Assembly (NCBI GenBank): GCA_024642805.1
Contig: JAHEAK010000129.1
Span: 1-10,467, forward strand
From: Kofleriaceae bacterium
Lineage (GTDB): Bacteria; Myxococcota_A; Polyangia; Haliangiales; Haliangiaceae
Length of the DNA: 10,467 nucleotides
Direction of reading: 5' to 3'
The translations under genes were made by a program, and so were the position numbers. Below the pieces are notes generated by a model. That model saw nothing but the letters and a program-made list of their open reading frames with translations. It was not told the DNA's origin and did no database searches. Positions within the stretch are counted from its first letter, which is position 1, and every line of letters starts with the position of its first letter. Of the stretch, positions 5,614 through 10,467 are shown one piece after another.

Positions 5614-6725
5614 CGATCAGTCTCTCGCTCAGCTTCGTAGGCAAAGCCCAGGCGGCTCTCGACGGATGGAGGCAGCTTGGGCAGGGAGGAGCGTGGAATC
5701 AGGTAGGTTGGCAGATCGAAGAGATCCGAGAAGACCCGATGCTTGTCGGCTGCCGACTTCAGATACTGATGGCCAGAGGAGCCGCCAGTACCGATCTTGC
5801 GGCCGATCATCCGGTGCACCATGATCGCGTGACGCTGCCGCCATGCAGTGAAGAGCTCGTCGATGTCGACCAGAAGGCCGAGCAACTTGTGGGGTAGCTG
5901 CAGCGCTGGATAGTCGCGATACAGATCGATGAATAGGGCCGCGCTCATGGCGCGATGGGAGAGGCGTCGCTCGCCTTGCTTGCGCAGCTCGTTGTGCGCT
6001 TCTTCGTCGAGCAAGATGCGAAAGCCTTCTTTGGTGTCGGCGAGCTGCGCAAGTTGATCGCGCTTCTCGTCGGCGGTGAGCATCTCGTTGTTGCGGATGA
6101 TCTCGGCATCGTCGGCGAGCATGGTATTGACGCCGGCCAGATACTCCTTCCAGAAGTTGTAGTCGCCGAAATTGAGGAAGGGAATGCGCTCGAGCCAGCC
6201 CTCGACCAGCTCGACCAGGCTGGGCGACTCCTCGCTCTTTTCGAGGGTGGTGCGTTCATCGTCGTTGAGACGGGTGCGGTAGGCGTGCTGGCCGTAGGCG
6301 GTGCGATCTTCTTGGCGAAGGCCGAGGGCGGCTTCGATGAGGCGAAACTGAATGCTCTGGAAGCCCGAGGCCGGCACCAGATAGTCGCGGAAGTCGAGAA
6401 AATCGAGGGGCGTCATGGTCTCGAGAATGTTGAGCTGATCGACGAGGACCCGCTGAATCTCGGTGACGCGCTCCAGACGGGAGACGATAAAGCCCATGCG
6501 CCTTTCATCGAGGGAGGTCGTGCCAAAAAGCTTCTGCACGGAACCAAGCTCGTGGAGGATGAGCTTGAACCAGAGCTCATAGGCTTGATGAATGACGATG
6601 AAAAGCATCTCGTCATGCGCAGGCTCTTGGTTCATTCCGCTGCGTGGCACCTGTGCAGACAAGAGCTTGTCCAGCTGCAGGTACTCGCCGTAGTGCGTTC
6701 CGGTTGGCATCGCTTTTCCGCTCAT
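5610..6725 (-). CDS. kynA: Tryptophan 2,3-dioxygenase (long, animal-like form)
   Basis: TDO is a cytoplasmic haem enzyme that uses O2 to convert L-tryptophan to N-formylkynurenine, the first step of the kynurenine route. The protein has 371 residues, longer than the roughly 300 of many bacterial TDOs and close to the 406 of human TDO. Key blocks are YLQLDKLLSAQ (15-25), HQAYELWFK (46-54), DFRDYLVPASGFQS (111-124) and WRQRHAIMVHR (295-305) leading into GTGGSSG (312-318). By analogy with the human enzyme, H46 and F42 line the distal pocket, R113 binds the substrate carboxylate, H299 is the proximal haem ligand and T313 contacts the amino group. All are present. The LDLPTYLIP-like end also resembles animal TDO. 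ATG 6725 has AGGAGGT 7 bases upstream, which fixes the start. It heads a two-gene unit with the monooxygenase. Confidence 0.97.
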   Translation of the reverse strand: MSGKAMPTGTHYGEYLQLDKLLSAQVPRSGMNQEPAHDEMLFIVIHQAYELWFKLILHELGSVQKLFGTTSLDERRMGFIVSRLERVTEIQRVLVDQLNILETMTPLDFLDFRDYLVPASGFQSIQFRLIEAALGLRQEDRTAYGQHAYRTRLNDDERTTLEKSEESPSLVELVEGWLERIPFLNFGDYNFWKEYLAGVNTMLADDAEIIRNNEMLTADEKRDQLAQLADTKEGFRILLDEEAHNELRKQGERRLSHRAMSAALFIDLYRDYPALQLPHKLLGLLVDIDELFTAWRQRHAIMVHRMIGRKIGTGGSSGHQYLKSAADKHRVFSDLFDLPTYLIPRSSLPKLPPSVESRLGFAYEAERETDR

Positions 6726-6732
6726 ATCTCGA

Positions 6733-6739
6733 ACCTCCT
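6733..6739 (-). promoter_or_regulatory. Consensus Shine-Dalgarno of kynA
   Basis: AGGAGGT on the minus strand ends 7 bases before ATG 6725. It is the best ribosome site in the window, and it favours 6725 over the in-frame Met five codons later. Confidence 0.8.
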
Positions 6740-6749
6740 GTGCGGCGAC

Positions 6750-6778
6750 AGCAAAGCTTTCTTGGCGGCTTTCGTCAA
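6750..6778 (-). promoter_or_regulatory. Possible promoter of the kynA-monooxygenase pair
   Basis: In the 129-base gap between ccoG and kynA, the minus strand has TTGACG (6778-6773) as a good -35. A 17-base spacer leads to TTTGCT (6755-6750), a poor -10. The position suits a start site about 20 bases before the ribosome site. An 8-base palindrome AAAGCTTT (6753-6760) sits at the spacer edge. I see no clear intrinsic terminator after ccoG, so read-through from the cbb3 operon is also possible. Confidence 0.3.
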
Positions 6779-6854
6779 GGCAAAGCGGGCTCTCTTCTCG
6801 CGCACATTAGGCACGCGGGTAGGGCCTCTGCGGCGCGCACGGCGTGTCTAGGCG

Positions 6855-8222
6855 CTAGTGCGGCCGCAAGAAGGGTGCCCGCAGCTTGCGCGCGCCCTTG
6901 GTCTCGACAGGGCGTACCTCGAGCGCGACCTGGCGCGTGGGGTCCTGCGGCGTTGCGTAGACGAAGACTGGAATGCGCATGCTCTCGCCGCCCTTGAGAC
7001 TTGGCGTGGGAACGGAAATCACGTAGTCGAGCGTCGAGCCCGGACCAGGCACCACCTCATAGGACATGGGCGTGCCTTGCTTGTTGACAAGGTGCAGCTC
7101 AAAGAGATTTTGGATGCGCCCATCCGATTCGACCAAATAAGGGTCACTGCCGAGTCGCAAGAGATTGGCTTCGAAGCCGGTGTGCGAGCGAAAACCAAAG
7201 GTAGCAACGATGAGTCCGACCGCGCCCAGTACACCGTAGAGCACCAGTCGCGGGCGCCAGAACTTGCGCTTCCTGCCGCTGAGTCCTCGCAGCGAGTCGT
7301 AGCGGACAAGGCCAGGGTCGCGCTTGAGTTTGACCATGATGTCATCGCAGGCATCCACGCAGGCCGCACAGCCGATGCAATCGAGCTGCAGTCCGTTGCG
7401 GATGTCGATGCCGGTCGGGCACACCGCCGTGCATCGACCGCAGTCCACACAATCACCGGCGCCGCTGGCCGAGGCTTTGCCACGCGGTTCGCCCCGCTTG
7501 CTGTCGTAGCCGATGACCATGGTGTCGAGGTCAGTCATCACCGACTGCAGGCGGCCGTAGGGACAAATGATGAGGCACATCTGTTCGCGAAACCACGCGA
7601 AGTTGAAATACATCACGCCGGTGAGTGCCAGGATCCACATGAAGGCGCTCAGATGCTCGGTCGGGCTGTGATGCATCATGGTCCACAAGCGCGGCAACGA
7701 CACGAAGTAGCTGATGAAGATGTGCGCTACCAGGGTCGATGCCAGCACAAAGAGGGCGTGCTTGGCGAGCTTGCGCGCGATCTTGTCGGCGTTCCACGGT
7801 CCAGCGTTGCGACGCATGCGCGTGTTCCGGGGCCCCTCGATCCATCTCTCAATCTTGCGGAATACACCTTCGAGAAAGACCGTTTGTGGGCAGGCATATC
7901 CGCAGAAAACGCGCCCGAAGAGAGCGGTGAGGACAAAAAGCGAGAAGCCAATTCCCGATATAAGAAAAAATAGTAGCCAGATGTCCTGCGCATTGAAGCT
8001 CAGGCCAAAGAGAAAGAAGCGCCGGGCCTGGATGTCGAGGAAGACGGCGGGCTGACCGCCGATCTCGATCCAGGGCAGGGCCACGTAGATGCCAATGAGC
8101 AGCAAGAAGCCGAGGTTTCGCAAGCGCGTGAATCGGCCGCTGACGTCAGCGGGATGCACGAAGTTGCGACGCCCGTCAGCCTTGAGCGAACTGGCAGGCG
8201 TGGTGAAGGTCTCTGCTTTCAC
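6855..8222 (-). CDS. ccoG: cbb3 oxidase accessory protein CcoG (FixG family), polyferredoxin-type copper reductase
   Basis: CcoG is an inner-membrane iron-sulfur protein that reduces Cu(II) to Cu(I) for assembly of the CuB centre of cbb3 oxidase. The protein has 455 residues, a usual length. Membrane helices are visible near 36-52, 80-105, 155-176, 190-210 and 327-343. Cysteine motifs occur in family order: FCGYACPQT (C107, C111), CLIICPYGR (C216, C220), then two ferredoxin clusters CVDCGRCTAVCP (C258, 261, 264, 268) and CIGCAACVDAC (C282, 285, 288, 292). Residues from about 345 form the Ig-like FixG C-terminal domain. The start is GTG 8222, overlapping the ccoP stop as GTGA (8222-8219). A GAGGAG lies 2 bases upstream, which is closer than ideal, so coupled translation is likely. 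It ends the visible cbb3 operon; ccoH, ccoI and ccoS do not follow it. Confidence 0.97.
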   Translation of the reverse strand: MKAETFTTPASSLKADGRRNFVHPADVSGRFTRLRNLGFLLLIGIYVALPWIEIGGQPAVFLDIQARRFFLFGLSFNAQDIWLLFFLISGIGFSLFVLTALFGRVFCGYACPQTVFLEGVFRKIERWIEGPRNTRMRRNAGPWNADKIARKLAKHALFVLASTLVAHIFISYFVSLPRLWTMMHHSPTEHLSAFMWILALTGVMYFNFAWFREQMCLIICPYGRLQSVMTDLDTMVIGYDSKRGEPRGKASASGAGDCVDCGRCTAVCPTGIDIRNGLQLDCIGCAACVDACDDIMVKLKRDPGLVRYDSLRGLSGRKRKFWRPRLVLYGVLGAVGLIVATFGFRSHTGFEANLLRLGSDPYLVESDGRIQNLFELHLVNKQGTPMSYEVVPGPGSTLDYVISVPTPSLKGGESMRIPVFVYATPQDPTRQVALEVRPVETKGARKLRAPFLRPH

Positions 8223-8953
8223 AACTCCTCAGTAGGCGCTGGGGCGAGCGCTTGTGCATTCGCTTCCGCACTCGCTGCAGCCTTTGCGCTCGCTTCGGGC
8301 GCAGCTTCCTCGCTAGGAGGCGTCGCTTCCGGCGCTGCTCCCTCGGGTGCGGGCGCTGCTCCCTCGGGTGCGGGCGCTGCGGCTTCGTTCGCGGCGGGTG
8401 CTTCCACCCACGGCGTTCCCTGCGGCGCTTTGCCAGGCTGGTTGGTGTTGCGCAAGGTGATCACATAGGCGGTCAACTGCTTGACCGTGCCTTTACCGAG
8501 CTTGGGGCCCCAGTCGGGCATGCCCTTCTTGGTACCGGTGGTGATCGTATGGAAGATGTCCATGGGCGCGCCGCCATAGAGCCAGAAACCGTCAGTGAGA
8601 TTTGGGCCCTCCTTGCCCTCTGCGCGGCTTCCGTGGCACTTGACGCAGTTCTTGATGAACTCCGCTTTGCCCGCGGCAACCATGGGCGCGTCGCTGACCA
8701 ACATCAGAATGTCTTCTTCAGTGACCTCGCCGCCCTTGTCCATGGCCGCCAGGCGCGCCTTGGTATAGGCCCGACCCGGCATGTCGCCATAGGGGAAGGA
8801 CACGAAGAACATCCAGTAGAAGACGGCAAAGATGCACGCGCCGAAGAAGGTCGCCAGCCACCAGCGCGGCAAGGCGTTGTCGGCCTCTTCGATGCCGTCG
8901 TAAATGTGAATGATCTGTCCTTGGATCTCGTCGTTGCGAAGTGAGTCACCCAC
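8219..8953 (-). CDS. ccoP: cbb3 oxidase subunit CcoP, single-haem form with Ala/Pro/Glu-rich tail
   Basis: CcoP is a membrane-anchored cytochrome c that passes electrons to the CcoO/CcoN core. Residues 10-30 (IYDGIEEADNALP) and the helix at 31-53 are the typical FixP N-terminal anchor. Only one haem site is present: C103-VK-C106-H107, with GPNLTDGFWLYGG (116-128) and M145 in KGMPDWG as probable axial ligand. Classical proteobacterial CcoP has two haem domains and about 300 residues, whereas this one has 244. After residue 186 there is only a low-complexity Ala/Pro/Glu tail of about 58 residues, partly built of AAPAPEG repeats. It probably faces the periplasm. The start is GTG 8953 with AAGGAG 6 bases upstream. 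It overlaps the end of ccoQ by 8 bases and the start of ccoG by 4. Confidence 0.94.
   Translation of the reverse strand: MGDSLRNDEIQGQIIHIYDGIEEADNALPRWWLATFFGACIFAVFYWMFFVSFPYGDMPGRAYTKARLAAMDKGGEVTEEDILMLVSDAPMVAAGKAEFIKNCVKCHGSRAEGKEGPNLTDGFWLYGGAPMDIFHTITTGTKKGMPDWGPKLGKGTVKQLTAYVITLRNTNQPGKAPQGTPWVEAPAANEAAAPAPEGAAPAPEGAAPEATPPSEEAAPEASAKAAASAEANAQALAPAPTEEL
8331..8380. repeat. 21-bp tandem repeat in the CcoP tail
   Basis: A GC-rich 21-base unit (seven codons, AAPAPEG on the minus strand) occurs about 2.4 times: 8331-8350, 8351-8371 and a partial copy at 8372-8380. The two near-full copies are identical where they align, which suggests recent slippage. It keeps frame, so it only changes tail length. 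Confidence 0.85.
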
Positions 8954-9158
8954 GGTGTGCTCCTTTTTGTTGGTTGATGAGGGGGCTGGCGTCGTCGCTC
9001 AATGGCAGACCGGCCAGGGCTTGCATGGCTTCTTTATCGGCTCGCAGCGCGCGAACCGTGATGAATGCGAAGACCCCGCAAAAGATGAGCAGGGCGAGCA
9101 AGGGCATGAACATGAGCTCGTGCTCGCCAAAATAACCGCGTGCCATGAAACTGAGCAT
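8946..9158 (-). CDS. ccoQ: cbb3 oxidase small subunit CcoQ (FixQ-like)
   Basis: This is a 70-residue protein with one membrane helix (about residues 16-36) and a cytoplasmic tail containing ALAGLPLSDD (46-55), which matches the conserved LPL-D-D tail of CcoQ/FixQ. CcoQ stabilises the interaction of CcoP with the core oxidase. The protein is slightly longer than the 50-60 residues usual in proteobacteria. The start at ATG 9158 shares one base with the ccoNO stop (TAATG), and AAGGAGA lies 7 bases upstream. Its end overlaps the ccoP start by 8 bases. Position between ccoNO and ccoP and the tail motif make the call firm despite the short length. Confidence 0.88.
   Translation of the reverse strand: MLSFMARGYFGEHELMFMPLLALLIFCGVFAFITVRALRADKEAMQALAGLPLSDDASPLINQQKGAHRG
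8960..8965 (-). promoter_or_regulatory. Shine-Dalgarno deciding the GTG start of ccoP
   Basis: AAGGAG on the minus strand ends 6 bases before GTG 8953, inside the 3' end of ccoQ. It supports the GTG start, since no ATG sits nearby in frame. Confidence 0.75.
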
Positions 9159-10467
9159 TACAGGGTCTCCTTGCTGTCTGCGCCTGTGCCCTCGGCATTG
9201 GATGCGTGGACAGGTTCTTCGACCGGTTCCTCGACAGTCTCGACATTCTCGACCACGGGTGGATTTCCGAGTCGCTTGAGGTAGGCGATGAGCGCCACCA
9301 GCTTGCTGTTGGCGGGTAGGGTTACGTTCGAGGTCTCTTTCAGCTCGGCGAGGATTTCATTGGCCTGTGCCAGGGCATCCGCGCCGGCCGAACGAATCTG
9401 CAAGTCGGTATAGGGCACGCCGACCCGCGACATGGCCCGCAGCTTGGCGTCAGTGTTGCCAAAGTCGATGGTCTTTTTAGCCAGGTGCGGATAGGGAGGC
9501 ATGTTGGAGCCAGGCGAGGATTGCCTTGGATCGAGCATGTGCTCGTAGTGCCAGCTGGCACCGTATTTGGGACCGACGCGAGCTAGATCTGGACCGGTCC
9601 GCTTGGAACCCCACTGAAAGGGATGGTCGTAGGACGACTCTTCCGGGGTCGAGACATCGCCGTAACGCGCCGTCTCCCAGGTGAAGGGTCGAATCATCTG
9701 CGAGTGGCAGTTGTAACAACCCTCGGCAATGTAGACGTCGCGGCCCTCGAGTTCGAGAGCGGTGTAGGGAACCGCGTTGGTCTTGGCGCGCGAGCCGCCA
9801 ATGAGGGAAGGCACGATTTCTGCGACGCCGCCGACCAGCACGCCCACGACCACCAGCACCGTGAAGAAGAGCGCGCGGCCTTCGATGAGGCTGTGCCAGT
9901 GTGGACCGGGATGTCCTTCCTTCATCGCCTGGAAGACGATGGCGAGGATGGCACAGCAGACCAGCACGATGAGCATGGAACTAGAAGCCAGGCCGGTGGT
10001 GAAACCAGCGGCGGCGGCCAGGACCAAAAGCAGCGCGCTCACCTGCATGGGTTGGCCGAGGGCGAGCTGTCGCCAGTTGCGACGCTCGACTTCGGGAGCA
10101 AGGCCCGCGCGGGTGATTTGCACTTCGCCGTCGACGGCTTTGCCGCTCTTGGCGGTCATCACCAGGTTCCAGGTCATGAGCAGGAAGCCGCCCAGGTAGA
10201 GCAGTCCGCCGATCATGCGCATCCAGTACATGGCGCGCAGCTTGATGAGCGTCTCGATGAAGTTGGGGTACTGCAGGCCGCCCTCGGGAAGTTCGGCGCG
10301 CCACATCATGCCCTGGGTGATACCGGAGACCCACATGGCGACCACGTAGAGCAGGATGCCAAAGGTGCCGATGTAGAAGTGATAGTTGGCAGCCTCGCGG
10401 TTGTACAGCTTGGTGCCGTAGAGTCGCGGCACCAGCCAGTAGAACATGCCTGCCGCCATGAAGCCGT
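9158..10467 (-). CDS. ccoNO: Fused cbb3 oxidase subunits I and II (CcoN-CcoO), 5' part outside the window
   Basis: The frame is open to the right edge, and 435 codons are visible. Numbering from the Met at 10459, residues 1-100 are the C-terminal end of CcoN: FYWLVPRLYG, HFYIGTFG, MWVSGITQGMMWRA, GGLLYLGG. Two more helices (about 137-178) lead into a CcoO helix (197-217), and then the mono-haem CcoO domain: LELEGRDVYIAEGC, C248-YN-C251-H252-SQMIRPF, YDHPFQWGSKRTGPDLARVG and SNMPPYP with M320 as axial ligand. There is no stop or start between the two parts, so they form one polypeptide. The catalytic subunit's haem and CuB histidines lie upstream, outside the window. The end is an acidic tail (VEEPVEEPV, 408-417). 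It is the first visible gene of the operon, ending in TAATG with ccoQ. Any FNR-type site would be off the right edge. Confidence 0.95.
   Translation of the reverse strand, partial: GFMAAGMFYWLVPRLYGTKLYNREAANYHFYIGTFGILLYVVAMWVSGITQGMMWRAELPEGGLQYPNFIETLIKLRAMYWMRMIGGLLYLGGFLLMTWNLVMTAKSGKAVDGEVQITRAGLAPEVERRNWRQLALGQPMQVSALLLVLAAAAGFTTGLASSSMLIVLVCCAILAIVFQAMKEGHPGPHWHSLIEGRALFFTVLVVVGVLVGGVAEIVPSLIGGSRAKTNAVPYTALELEGRDVYIAEGCYNCHSQMIRPFTWETARYGDVSTPEESSYDHPFQWGSKRTGPDLARVGPKYGASWHYEHMLDPRQSSPGSNMPPYPHLAKKTIDFGNTDAKLRAMSRVGVPYTDLQIRSAGADALAQANEILAELKETSNVTLPANSKLVALIAYLKRLGNPPVVENVETVEEPVEEPVHASNAEGTGADSKETL
9166..9172 (-). promoter_or_regulatory. Shine-Dalgarno of ccoQ
   Basis: AAGGAGA on the minus strand ends 7 bases before ATG 9158, within the last codons of ccoNO. 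It supports the TAATG junction as the real ccoQ start. Confidence 0.7.

Noticed and set aside
5955..7973. Long plus-strand open frames opposite kynA and ccoG
   Set aside because: Both lie antisense to genes with unmistakable catalytic motifs and contain no recognisable domain.

Overview
This GC-rich window looks chromosomal, from a Gram-negative bacterium. Three things suggest Myxococcota or a related former deltaproteobacterial group: several lipoproteins with short unfamiliar mature domains (one beginning CSLLFD after the lipobox), a ccoN-ccoO gene fusion with a small ccoQ and a one-haem ccoP, and a long, animal-like tryptophan 2,3-dioxygenase. The lineage is an inference; there is no rRNA or other phylogenetic marker here. 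Coding is dense, nearly all on the minus strand. Only mepA lies on the plus strand. I see no tRNA, rRNA, CRISPR array, IS element or phage gene.

Layout, left to right. (1) 1-338 (-): the start of a Cys-rich lipoprotein that runs off the left edge. (2) 526-1404 (+): mepA, a periplasmic murein endopeptidase, divergent from (1). (3) 4383 down to 1408 (-): a three-gene envelope cluster of a lipoprotein, a putative outer-membrane beta-barrel protein and a metallophosphoesterase lipoprotein. The last two overlap by ATGA. The cluster converges on mepA with only 3 bases between stops. (4) 6725 down to 4474 (-): tryptophan 2,3-dioxygenase followed, through an ATGA overlap, by a FAD monooxygenase of the VioD / salicylyl-CoA 5-hydroxylase / 2-aminobenzoyl-CoA monooxygenase type. 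(5) 10467 down to 6855 (-): a cbb3-type cytochrome oxidase operon, ccoNO (fused, 5' part outside the window), ccoQ, ccoP and ccoG, with every junction overlapping.

How the genes work together. The cbb3 genes encode a high-affinity haem-copper terminal oxidase and the copper reductase that assists its assembly. TDO opens the indole ring of L-tryptophan to N-formylkynurenine, and the coupled flavoprotein probably hydroxylates tryptophan or a product made from it. The left third handles the cell envelope.

The most interesting item is the TDO-monooxygenase pair, because the flavoenzyme is not a normal kynurenine 3-monooxygenase and its substrate cannot be read from the context. Next come the envelope cluster of unknown function and the reduced, fused cbb3 architecture. 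I see no clearly new defence or mobile system.
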